This document shows positions 56,032-63,404 of a stretch of DNA of 64,000 nucleotides, in pieces. This stretch comes from CALEMW01 sp964343835 (GTDB taxonomy: Bacteria > Krumholzibacteriota > Krumholzibacteriia > LZORAL124-64-63): NCBI GenBank assembly GCA_964343835.1, contig CAYFKR010000003.1, positions 124,001 to 188,000 on the forward strand, written 5' to 3'. The notes beneath the pieces are model-generated. The model saw nothing but the letters and a program-made list of their open reading frames with translations, was not told the DNA's origin and ran no database searches. The first letter of the stretch is position 1, and each line of letters begins with the position of its first letter. Position numbers and translations under genes: made by a program.

Positions 56032-56571
56032 ATGAAGACTTGGAACAGCCTGCTCGTTCTCGCCATCGTCGCCCTCGCTTCCGTCAGCTTCGCCCAGACG
56101 CCCGGCATCGGCGTGTTCTTCGACGAGGCCGGCACCATCAGCGACGCCTCCCTGAACGGTGGTCTCGGTGAGATCCACACCGCCTACGTCTGCGCGACCG
56201 ACTGCGAGATGATGGTGGCCGGCGCCAGCTTCAAGCTGGTCCTGGATCCCCAGATCATGCTGCTGACCGCGACCTACCCCGAGGGCCTGGCCGTCGGTGA
56301 GATCGCCGCTGGTGTGGACCTGGGTCTGACCAACCCCATCGCCGCCTTCTTCGGCGACGCCGCCCTGCTGGCCACGCTGCAGCTGACCACCTTCGACAAC
56401 CTGATGGACCACGCTCCGCTGACCATCAGCAACCACCCCAACTACCTCACTCCGATCGTCGCCGACACCAGCGCCACGCTGCACGAGGCCGCCGGTCTGA
56501 CGAGCTACCTCACCATCCCGGTCGCCGCCGAGGAGATGAGCTGGAGTGGCGTGAAGACCCTGTTCCAGTAG
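56032..56571 (+). CDS. secreted cohesin-like protein with SWSGVKTLFQ C-tail
   Basis: A 179-residue exported protein (signal peptide MKTWNSLLVLAIVALASVSFA). The mature part is a single beta-rich domain: IGVFFDEAGTISDASLNGGLGEIHTAYV, MVAGASFKLVLDPQIMLLTATY, and TLQLTTFDNLMDHAPLTISNH, resembling a cohesin/carbohydrate-binding-like jelly roll. Two cysteines (ATDCEMM, VCATD) are close together. It ends EEMSWSGVKTLFQ, the shared tail with glutamine replacing the last arginine. Codons are strongly biased (many GGT/CTG/ATC-type), suggesting good expression. It has its own terminator. Confidence 0.72.
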   Translation: MKTWNSLLVLAIVALASVSFAQTPGIGVFFDEAGTISDASLNGGLGEIHTAYVCATDCEMMVAGASFKLVLDPQIMLLTATYPEGLAVGEIAAGVDLGLTNPIAAFFGDAALLATLQLTTFDNLMDHAPLTISNHPNYLTPIVADTSATLHEAAGLTSYLTIPVAAEEMSWSGVKTLFQ

Positions 56572-56625
56572 GAACGGTCGACAAGAGCACACGGCGCATA
56601 CCCCCCATCGCGCCGGGTGCAACGA

Positions 56626-56658
56626 GACGGGAGGGAGACCGGGCGGTTCCCTCCCGTC
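56626..56658 (+). terminator. hairpin terminator of the cohesin-like gene
   Basis: An 11-bp perfect stem, GACGGGAGGGA with its complement, encloses an 11-base loop 55 bases past the stop, then ACTTCGTTTG. It likely ends the transcript. Confidence 0.75.
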
Positions 56659-56661
56659 ACT

Positions 56662-56728
56662 TCGTTTGCCACCACCGCCATGACCCCCGCTCCCGTCGCC
56701 TCCGGGGGCTGGCGATGGTGACAAACGA
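56662..56728 (-). repeat. long imperfect inverted repeat
   Basis: Two 19-base arms (56662-56680 and 56710-56728) are complementary except at two places, which become G-U pairs only in RNA from the minus strand. An inner CCCCCG/CGGGGG hairpin fills the loop. It lies 200 bases beyond the minus-strand isomerase gene and could fold at its 3' end. The rest of the interval up to 56924 holds nothing I can identify. Confidence 0.55.
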
Positions 56729-56924
56729 CTTCGTCGAACAGGCTGTGACTGGGTACCTGTCAGTACGATCAGTGAACAAACCTGGCCGTGCGTGGACAGG
56801 GAGAGCTGGGGCGGTTGGCTTGGAGCTGGCAGGTGGGACTCGTTGCGGCTGCGCAGCAACATTGCGGGAGGGAGGGCTCGGCGCGGCGCTGCCGCGTCAT
56901 TGCTGTTGGCCGAAGAGGGTGGGG

Positions 56925-57719
56925 TTACTTGGTTCGCCGGATGATGTGGTAGCCGAAGGGGGTCTCGACGACGGCGGAGAGCTCGCCGACGTCCAGCTTG
57001 AACAGCGCATCCTCGAAGGCGGGGTCGGTCATGGCGGGTTCGATCATGCCGACCGTCCCGCATTCGAAGCGGGAGAGGTTGTCGTCGCTGAAGCGGGCGG
57101 CGATGTCGCAGAAGTCGGCGCCGTCGCGGAGGCATTCCGCAAGGACCTCGTCGGCGAGGAGTCGGGCCTGGTTCTTCGTGCGGGTGGCCCGGACGGCGGT
57201 GGCCTCGGAGTCCTTCCAGGTGATCATGACGTGCTGGGCCTCGTAGCGGCGGGCGTGGAGGCGCTTGATCACGTGGTAGCCCTGCTTGGTCTCGGCGGCG
57301 GGGTAGACCTGGCCGGGCTCGAGGTCGAAGAGCGGCACCTCGAAGCCCAACGGCAGGCGGCCTCGGGGGAGAATGCCCAGGTAGCCGCCGGTGCGGGCGG
57401 CGCGGGGGTCGTCGGAAAACTCTCGGGCCAGGTCGGCGAAGGCGTGGGTCGGGCCGGTGGCCTTCACGTACAGGCGCATGGCCAGCTCGCGGGCTTCGGC
57501 GCGGGAGCGGGTGACGCCCTCGATGGGCGGGTCGCTCTCGACGTGGGCGATCAGGATATGGGCGGCGGCGGCCTCGAGGGAGTCGTTCACGGACGAGGCG
57601 GGATCCTCGCGCAGGACCGGAGCGTCGGGGGCCGGTGTACGGGGGCCGAACACGCTCATGGCGCCCAGGGTCAGGGCCGTGGCGACGACGGCGAGGATCA
57701 GCCAGTTGCGCAGGGTCAC
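56925..57719 (-). CDS. parvulin-type peptidyl-prolyl isomerase, two domains
   Basis: A 264-residue membrane-anchored or exported protein with an N-terminal helix (LILAVVATALTLGAMSVF). Two rotamase (PpiC) domains follow: the first runs from AAHILIAHVES through FSDDPRAARTGGYLGILPRGRLPLGFEVPLFDL and TKQGYHVIKRL, the second from AQHVMITWKD through FSDDNLSRFECGTVGMIEPAMTDPAFEDALFKL and TPFGYHIIRRTK. Such proteins help fold exported proteins, as SurA and PrsA do. Each domain has its His and Phe/Leu core. The GTG start overlaps the trmJ-like stop. Confidence 0.88.
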   Translation of the reverse strand: MTLRNWLILAVVATALTLGAMSVFGPRTPAPDAPVLREDPASSVNDSLEAAAAHILIAHVESDPPIEGVTRSRAEARELAMRLYVKATGPTHAFADLAREFSDDPRAARTGGYLGILPRGRLPLGFEVPLFDLEPGQVYPAAETKQGYHVIKRLHARRYEAQHVMITWKDSEATAVRATRTKNQARLLADEVLAECLRDGADFCDIAARFSDDNLSRFECGTVGMIEPAMTDPAFEDALFKLDVGELSAVVETPFGYHIIRRTK

Positions 57720-58513
57720 GGGGTCTCCTCGTCGTCACGGTCCAGGGTGAACTTCGGGGCGCCCAGGGCGCGCAGCACCTTGCGGGCGAACAGGTGGTAC
57801 GTCTGCAGCTCCCAGTCCACGATGCCGGCGCGCATGTGCATCTGGCGCCAGAACGTCAGGAACTTCTCGCGCTCGCGCTCGCTGTACCCCACGGCGTCCA
57901 TGGCGGTTCCGAGGTGGGCGTACATGGTGTCCAGCTCGAACTGGGTGGGAGTGCGGCTGGAACGGTGCGGGTGCGTGGGGCGGCTCGGGCGCTTCGGGCC
58001 CTCGTCGCCGGTGGCGCGGCGCCAGGCTTCGCGGATCTCGTAGCCGTACACCATCACGGCCTGGGCCAGGTTCAGGGACGAGTGGGCGTCGTCCGTGTCG
58101 ACCATCGTGAGGTAGCGGCAGGCATTGACCTCGTCGTTGGTCAGGCCGGTGCGCTCGGTCCCGAACATGATCCCCACCGGGCCCTCGGCCGAATGCTCCA
58201 CCAGGATCTCGGCGCACTCGCGGGGCGACACGTGGTCCCACTTGCGCAGCTCGCGGCGGCGGGCGGTGGTGCCGGCCACGGCGATCAGATGGCGGATCGC
58301 GTCGTTGTGGTGGGTCTCGATGCGGGCGCGGTCCAGCACGTCCTCGGCGCCGTGGGCCATGACCCGGGCACGCTCGCCGTGGGGGTCGCGGGGGTTGATC
58401 AGGCAGAGGTTGGGGATCCCCATGTTCTTGAGCGCACGGCAGGCCGCGCCGATGTTCATCGGCTCGGTGGTGTGGCTCAGGATCACGTGGATGTTCTCGA
58501 GCTTCGGCGTCAT
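57716..58513 (-). CDS. TrmJ-like SpoU-family RNA methyltransferase
   Basis: A 265-residue SPOUT methyltransferase. It opens ENIHVILSHTTEPMNIGAACRALKNMGI, where the conserved N-x-G-A-x-R loop is seen, then NPRDPHGERARVMAHGAEDVL, the knot region GPVGIMFGTERTGLTNDEV and TDDAHSSLNLAQAVMVYGYEI. The C-terminal 80 residues match the TrmJ extension. It likely 2'-O-methylates position 32 in tRNA; another RNA target is possible. GAGGAGC lies before the ATG. Coupled to the downstream isomerase gene by GTGA overlap. Confidence 0.88.
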   Translation of the reverse strand: MTPKLENIHVILSHTTEPMNIGAACRALKNMGIPNLCLINPRDPHGERARVMAHGAEDVLDRARIETHHNDAIRHLIAVAGTTARRRELRKWDHVSPRECAEILVEHSAEGPVGIMFGTERTGLTNDEVNACRYLTMVDTDDAHSSLNLAQAVMVYGYEIREAWRRATGDEGPKRPSRPTHPHRSSRTPTQFELDTMYAHLGTAMDAVGYSEREREKFLTFWRQMHMRAGIVDWELQTYHLFARKVLRALGAPKFTLDRDDEETP

Positions 58514-58567
58514 GGTGCTCCTCGGGTCGGGATCAATATGACCCCTGGGGCGCTCCGGGGCAACGCG

Positions 58568-60499
58568 TCAGCCCACCAGCAGGCGGCGCACGTCCTCCAG
58601 GCCGTCGGCGTCACCCATGACCGTGAGGTGGTCGCCCACGGCGAGTCGTGTGTAGCCGTGGGAGACGATCTGATGGCCGTCGCGCACGACCGAGAGCACC
58701 AGCACCTCCGCCGGCAGGTCCAGGTCGCGCAGGGCGGCGCCCTGGAGGTCGCGGGAGCGGACCTCGATCTCCTCCACGTCCTGTTCGGCGTCCAGGCCCA
58801 GGATCATGGCCGTGGCGGCGGGTGAACGGACCATGTGGTCCAGGAGGCCGACGAAGGCGGTGCCTGGTTCGACGGGCACGGCACCGAGCTCGCGGAAGCG
58901 GTCGGCGTTGGCGTGGTCGTGCATGTGGACCACCACGTGACGGGTGCCCACGTCCTCGTACAGCATCTCGCAGATGTGGAGGTTCTCGTCGTCGTCCAGC
59001 AGGGTGACCACGGCCTCGAACTTGGCGAGCTCCAGCTTCTTCAGGCACTCAGGATCCAGGCTCTCGATGCCCACGATTTCCACGCCCGGCACGTGCTCGT
59101 CCACCTGACCGGTCAGGGCCCGGCGCGAGGCGATGCGCACGCTCCAACCATGCCCCGCGAGCTGCCGCGCCAGGGCCAGCGACTGGCTCTCCAGGCCGAA
59201 GATCAGGGCGTCGCGGGTGCCGCCGAACTCGGGACGGTCGGCCTGCGGGTGGGCCTCGCCCAGCTGCTTGAGCACCCACTTGAACAGGGGCGGCCCGATG
59301 AACTGGTTGACGACGATCACGCCGATCATCAGCGACGCGAACACGCCGCCCCACGACGGGAACTCCCCGGCCACCTCCTTGGCCAGACCGAGCCCCACGC
59401 CGGCCTGGGTCACGTAGCCCGCCCACGCCAGCCGGTTCTGCCGCGCCGGTGCGCCGGCGATGGTACCGCCGAGCCAGCTGCCCAGCGCGATGGTCATCAG
59501 CCGCACCGTCACCAGCGCCGCTGCGATGCCCACACCCCCGGCCAGCACGCGCAGGTCCAGCGACGCGCCCGTGAGGGTGAAGAACACCACGTAGACGGCC
59601 GGGCCGGCGTCGTGGAGCAGCTTCTCGAACTCCATGCGACGCGGCGTGAGGTTGGCCACCGTCACGCCGGCCACCATGCACAGGAACAGGGGCTCGGGCA
59701 GAATCTCGAAGCCAAGGACGCCCTCGCTGGCGTGGCGCACCCACTCGCTGAACCGGAAGACCGCGGCGCCCAGCAGCAGGATCACGGCGATCTTGCCCAT
59801 CGGGACCAGGCGAGTGCCCAGCACCAGGGCCAGGAACCGGCCGGCGACCCAGCCGAGGGCCGTGGACAGGACCAGGTCGACCATGAGCAGGCCGAGGGTG
59901 GGCAGGTTCAGGGAGGAGCCGGTGAGCACGGCGTCGGCCACGGCGGCGGCGCCGGCGAAGACCATGATGACCACGGCGTCCATGACCACCGTCACGCCCA
60001 GGGCGGTGCGCGTGAACGGCCCCCGCGCCCGCAGCTCCCGCACGATGGCGATGGCCGACGACGGCGATCGCGCCACCAGGATGGCGCCGGCCAGCCCCGC
60101 CACCGCCAGACGTCCCGCATCGCCCAGCCCGGCGATGGCGGGCACCCGCGCGAAGAGGGTGTAGGCGGCGAAGGTGCCGAATACGAAGGTGGTGACCACG
60201 AGCCCGCCGGTGGTCCAGGCAATCGTTCGAAGCCGGCCGCGCAGCTCCCGCAGGTGCAGTTCGGCACCGGCCGCGAAGCCGATGAACGCCAGGGCGATCT
60301 GGTCCACGAACCGGAGCTTCGGCAGCGCCTCGACCGGGATCATGCCCAGCACCGACGGCCCCGCCAGGGCGCCGGTCACCAGGAAACCGGTGATCAAGGG
60401 GAGCTTCCAGCGCGCGAACGCCCCGCCGATGCGCAGGGCCGAGAGCACGATGAGCAGGAAGGCCGCGAGTCCGGCCAGGGTGGCGGTGTCGAGGGGCAC
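58568..60499 (-). CDS. CPA2-type cation:proton antiporter with RCK domain
   Basis: A 643-residue KefB/CPA2-like antiporter. About twelve helices cover residues 1-390 (VDQIALAFIGFAAGAELHLRELRG, VARSPSSAIAIVRELRARGPFTRTALGVTVVMDAVVIM). Residues about 420-550 form a TrkA-N/RCK Rossmann domain (DALIFGLESQSLALARQLAGHGWSV, LLDDDENLHICEMLYEDVG), though the dinucleotide motif GxGxxG is changed to GLESQS. A TrkA-C domain closes the protein. It exchanges K+ or Na+ for protons. I chose the GTG with AAGGA six bases upstream; ATGs at 60543 and 60571 would add non-hydrophobic residues. Confidence 0.88.
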   Translation of the reverse strand: MPLDTATLAGLAAFLLIVLSALRIGGAFARWKLPLITGFLVTGALAGPSVLGMIPVEALPKLRFVDQIALAFIGFAAGAELHLRELRGRLRTIAWTTGGLVVTTFVFGTFAAYTLFARVPAIAGLGDAGRLAVAGLAGAILVARSPSSAIAIVRELRARGPFTRTALGVTVVMDAVVIMVFAGAAAVADAVLTGSSLNLPTLGLLMVDLVLSTALGWVAGRFLALVLGTRLVPMGKIAVILLLGAAVFRFSEWVRHASEGVLGFEILPEPLFLCMVAGVTVANLTPRRMEFEKLLHDAGPAVYVVFFTLTGASLDLRVLAGGVGIAAALVTVRLMTIALGSWLGGTIAGAPARQNRLAWAGYVTQAGVGLGLAKEVAGEFPSWGGVFASLMIGVIVVNQFIGPPLFKWVLKQLGEAHPQADRPEFGGTRDALIFGLESQSLALARQLAGHGWSVRIASRRALTGQVDEHVPGVEIVGIESLDPECLKKLELAKFEAVVTLLDDDENLHICEMLYEDVGTRHVVVHMHDHANADRFRELGAVPVEPGTAFVGLLDHMVRSPAATAMILGLDAEQDVEEIEVRSRDLQGAALRDLDLPAEVLVLSVVRDGHQIVSHGYTRLAVGDHLTVMGDADGLEDVRRLLVG

Positions 60500-60624
60500 G
60501 GGAGTCCTTCCCAGTGGAGACGATCCGTCGTACGCTCCACCCATGGGAACACGGACCGGTCGGTTCCGCAACCTCGGGGCTCCGCGGTCGTAGATCCGGC
60601 CAACCGATCCAAGGGGGTTATTCC

Positions 60625-60813
60625 ATGACCGACAAGCTCATCGGCGGATTCGTGATCTTCCTGGGCGTGAACTTCCTGCTCGACAACTTCGGCATGCCCA
60701 ACGTGAACCTCGGCGACCTCTTCAAGCTCTGGCCTCTGGCCCTGATCTGGGTGGGCTGGAACATCTGGCGCGACGGGAACAAGAACTGCGACCGCGACGG
60801 GACCTTCGAGTAG
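60625..60813 (+). CDS. small LiaI/LiaF-like membrane protein
   Basis: A 62-residue protein with two hydrophobic helices (LIGGFVIFLGVNFLLDNFGM and LWPLALIWVGWNIW), matching the LiaI-LiaF-like N-terminal region often found as a free small protein. AAGGGGG lies eight bases before the ATG. Its stop (TAG) directly abuts the stop of the convergent permease gene (CTA on this strand), with no base between them. Function is unknown; envelope stress is only a guess from homologues. Confidence 0.75.
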   Translation: MTDKLIGGFVIFLGVNFLLDNFGMPNVNLGDLFKLWPLALIWVGWNIWRDGNKNCDRDGTFE

Positions 60814-62451
60814 CTATCCTTCAGGTACCAGATCCATCTTCAGGCGGCGGCCTGCGGTCTTCCTGCGGGCCCAGCGGCGCATGAAGGTCATGGCCGAGAT
60901 CAGCAGGACCCACCCGCCGACCTTCCACCACGTTCCCGCCATCATCATGCCGAACACGACGACGTAGGCGATGCTCAGCAGGAAGGCCAGGAGCATGGGC
61001 GCCGCCCGGCTCAGGTCCTGGTGACGGCTCATGGCCTGGGAGAAGGGCATGGTGGCGGTGCGTGCCTGCAGGAACAGCACCGACGTCTCCCAGCAGGCGG
61101 TCAGCACCAGCATGTCCGCGATGGTCCAGTACCAGGGGAGTCCCTCCGCCAGGGCCCGGTAGCCGTAGGCGGCCAGCATGGGGGTCAGGATCATGGTGCG
61201 GCCGATGCGGCGCTGGGCGGACATGATCCGCCAGCCGTCGAGGTCGGCCAGGGCCACCGGCCACATGGCGTTCGGGTTGCTGGTGAACAGCAGGCCCGAG
61301 AACGCCATGGGAGCGTACATGGGTAGCCAGAACGAGAAGTTGATGGCCATGAGGGCCGACGTCGTGAGCGGCTCGTCGGTGTCCACGTCCACGGAGAAGA
61401 TCACGCCCAGCATCATGGCCGCGAACATCAGCGGGATGACCAGGATGCCGCCGAGCACGCGCCAGTCGTCGCGCATGTGGGCGGTGAGCAGGCGCCTCAT
61501 GGTCCAGCCCTCGACGGTGCGGGTCCAGGGGCGCAGCACCAGGTCGAGGGCTACCGTCCAGTGGCGGGTCGAGGGCGGAGAGTCGATCACCACGGGTGCG
61601 GTTTCATCGCCCCGGGCGGTGGGGATCCGCGACACGAACCAGGCGAGCAGCAGGGTCGAGGCCGTCAGCATGGCCACGTGCAGGCCGAAGCGGGCGATCG
61701 ACGCCGGGTCGCCCCAAGGCGCGGCCCACAGGGGCGGCAGGGCGGAGTGCAGGTCGGTCCATTCGATGAGGTGCCTGGCGTACCGGGGCGCCGCCATGAC
61801 CAGCAGCCACACGAAGACCATGGCGTTGCCGTCGGCCAGCAGCGCCGCCATGCGCCGCGCCCGCTCGCGGCCGCCGCGGTTCACGATCAGGGTCGCGGTC
61901 AACAGCACGCCCAGGGCCAGCGCGCACGACTGCACCAGCAGCCCGACACCCAGCCCCAGCGACGCCAGCACGAGCGGCCGCCCCGTGAACGCGAACACGA
62001 CCAGGGGCAGGCCCGCCGCCGCCGCCGTGAAGATCAGCAGCTCCTTCAGCAGCACGCCGACGCGGGCCAGCAGCAGCGCCTGGGCCGGGATGGGCCACCA
62101 CCCCAGCACCTGGCGGTCGTCCTCGTCCAGCAGGGCGGGGCCGACGCGCCCCACGAGCCAGGCCGCGCCCATGAGCCAGTGGCCGAACGAGAGCACCACG
62201 GCGCCCGGGGGAGGATGATCCCCCGTTCGCGCGAACAGGATGGACAGGAAGACCGACCCCAGCCCGGCCAGGACGAGCACGAGGGTCCGCGTGCCCTGGG
62301 GCGACATGCCGCGCTTCTTCGAGCGCTCGTGGATGAGCTCGATCTTGCCGTCCGCAGCCCGCTGCAGGGCCCCGGTCAACGGCCGGACGACGGCCGGGTC
62401 GGCGCCGGCCAGGCGGATCACGCCGTCGACGATCCTCGTGGCCGCCTTCAC
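60814..62451 (-). CDS. ABC-2 type transporter permease
   Basis: A 545-residue integral membrane protein with about ten to twelve helices, translationally coupled (GTGA overlap) to the ATPase gene upstream. It begins with a cytoplasmic stretch (IELIHERSKKRGMSPQGTRTLVLVL) and has a large central cytoplasmic loop. The family is inferred from the partner ATPase and the topology, as ABC-2 permeases are poorly conserved in sequence. Probably exports a lipid, peptide or similar compound. Confidence 0.78.
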   Translation of the reverse strand: MKAATRIVDGVIRLAGADPAVVRPLTGALQRAADGKIELIHERSKKRGMSPQGTRTLVLVLAGLGSVFLSILFARTGDHPPPGAVVLSFGHWLMGAAWLVGRVGPALLDEDDRQVLGWWPIPAQALLLARVGVLLKELLIFTAAAAGLPLVVFAFTGRPLVLASLGLGVGLLVQSCALALGVLLTATLIVNRGGRERARRMAALLADGNAMVFVWLLVMAAPRYARHLIEWTDLHSALPPLWAAPWGDPASIARFGLHVAMLTASTLLLAWFVSRIPTARGDETAPVVIDSPPSTRHWTVALDLVLRPWTRTVEGWTMRRLLTAHMRDDWRVLGGILVIPLMFAAMMLGVIFSVDVDTDEPLTTSALMAINFSFWLPMYAPMAFSGLLFTSNPNAMWPVALADLDGWRIMSAQRRIGRTMILTPMLAAYGYRALAEGLPWYWTIADMLVLTACWETSVLFLQARTATMPFSQAMSRHQDLSRAAPMLLAFLLSIAYVVVFGMMMAGTWWKVGGWVLLISAMTFMRRWARRKTAGRRLKMDLVPEG

Positions 62452-63218
62452 TCGGCGCCCTCGCCGTCCAGCATCTCGCGCCACGACGACCCTTCGCCAT
62501 CGTCCCCCTCGGTCATCGCCAGGAACACGTCGCGCAGTCCCGCTCCGCCGTGTTCGTTGCGCAGGTCGGCCAGGGGTCCTTCGCGCAGCAGCGCTCCCTT
62601 GTGCATCAGCACCAGGTGCTCGCACAACTCCTCCACCTGCTGGAGCACGTGGCTGGAGTAGACCACCGTCTTGCCCTCGGCGGCCAGGTCGCGCAGCAGG
62701 TCGCCCAGGCGCTTCTGGCTCTTCACATCCAGACCGTCCATGGGCTCGTCCAGGAACAGCACCTGGGGATCGTGGAGCAGGGCGGCGGTCACCAGCACCT
62801 TGCGGCGCATGCCCTTGCTGTGGGCGCCCAGGCGCTTGCCGCGGGCGTCGGCCACCTCGAAGAACTCGAGCAGGCGGGTGGCGCGGCGGTGGATCACGTC
62901 GGGTTCGAGGCCGCGGACACGGCCGGCGAGCTCAAGGAATTCGTCAGCGGTGAGTCCTTCGTAGACGGCGCCGTGTTCGGGGACGTAGCCGATGGCGCGG
63001 CGCACGCCCGGGGCGTCGTCGACGATGTCGCACCCGGCCACCTCCGCGCTGCCCGACGTGGGGGGCAGCAGGGTGGTGAGCATGTTCAGGGTGGTGGTCT
63101 TGCCTGCGCCGTTGGGGCCGAGCAGGGCGGTGATGCAGCCCGCCGGGATGGTCAGGTCGAGGGCGTCGACGGCGAGGAGGTCGTCGAAGCGGCGGGTGAG
63201 GGAGTGGAGGTGGATCAT
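62448..63218 (-). CDS. ABC transporter ATPase (ABC-2 exporter)
   Basis: A 256-residue ATPase. Walker A is GPNGAGKTTT near residue 38, the Q-loop region reads IGYVPEHGAVYEGLTADEFLEL, the signature is HSKGMRRKV (the SKGM form common in NatA/CcmA-like exporters), Walker B is VLFLDEPMDGLD and the switch His is YSSH. It drives the permease encoded downstream. I chose the ATG starting MIHLHSLTRRF; a longer in-frame reading to 63305 adds no homologous sequence and would reach the neighbouring promoter region. Confidence 0.92.
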   Translation of the reverse strand: MIHLHSLTRRFDDLLAVDALDLTIPAGCITALLGPNGAGKTTTLNMLTTLLPPTSGSAEVAGCDIVDDAPGVRRAIGYVPEHGAVYEGLTADEFLELAGRVRGLEPDVIHRRATRLLEFFEVADARGKRLGAHSKGMRRKVLVTAALLHDPQVLFLDEPMDGLDVKSQKRLGDLLRDLAAEGKTVVYSSHVLQQVEELCEHLVLMHKGALLREGPLADLRNEHGGAGLRDVFLAMTEGDDGEGSSWREMLDGEGAE

Positions 63219-63334
63219 GGTGCTGCTCTTCGGTTTGTGATTGTCGTGACGATAGGCGGGAATCTTGCCATGGGTCATGTGACTCGGCAAGCCCATTGGA
63301 ATCACGGATTCTTAGTAGATTTGGATTACGAAGA

Positions 63335-63384
63335 TGTGTATAATTACACAGTGTAATTATACACAGTGTATAATAGCACAGTGT
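63335..63384 (+). promoter_or_regulatory. 31-bp palindrome and three phased repeats before the AAA gene
   Basis: A perfect 31-bp palindrome occupies 63335-63365 (left arm TGTGTATAATTACAC, central A). The core CACAGTGT occurs three times at exact 15-base spacing (63347, 63362 and 63377). TATAAT appears at 63339 and 63369 and could serve as -10 boxes. The block is far more AT-rich than flanking DNA and ends 20 bases before the next start codon. It looks like a strong operator. Confidence 0.7.
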
Positions 63385-63404
63385 CAAACTCTACAGGTAG
63401 AGCC

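Noticed and set aside
63336..63384. A short CRISPR array in the repeat block
   Set aside because: Repeat period is only 15 bases with no spacers; it is better explained as a palindromic operator.
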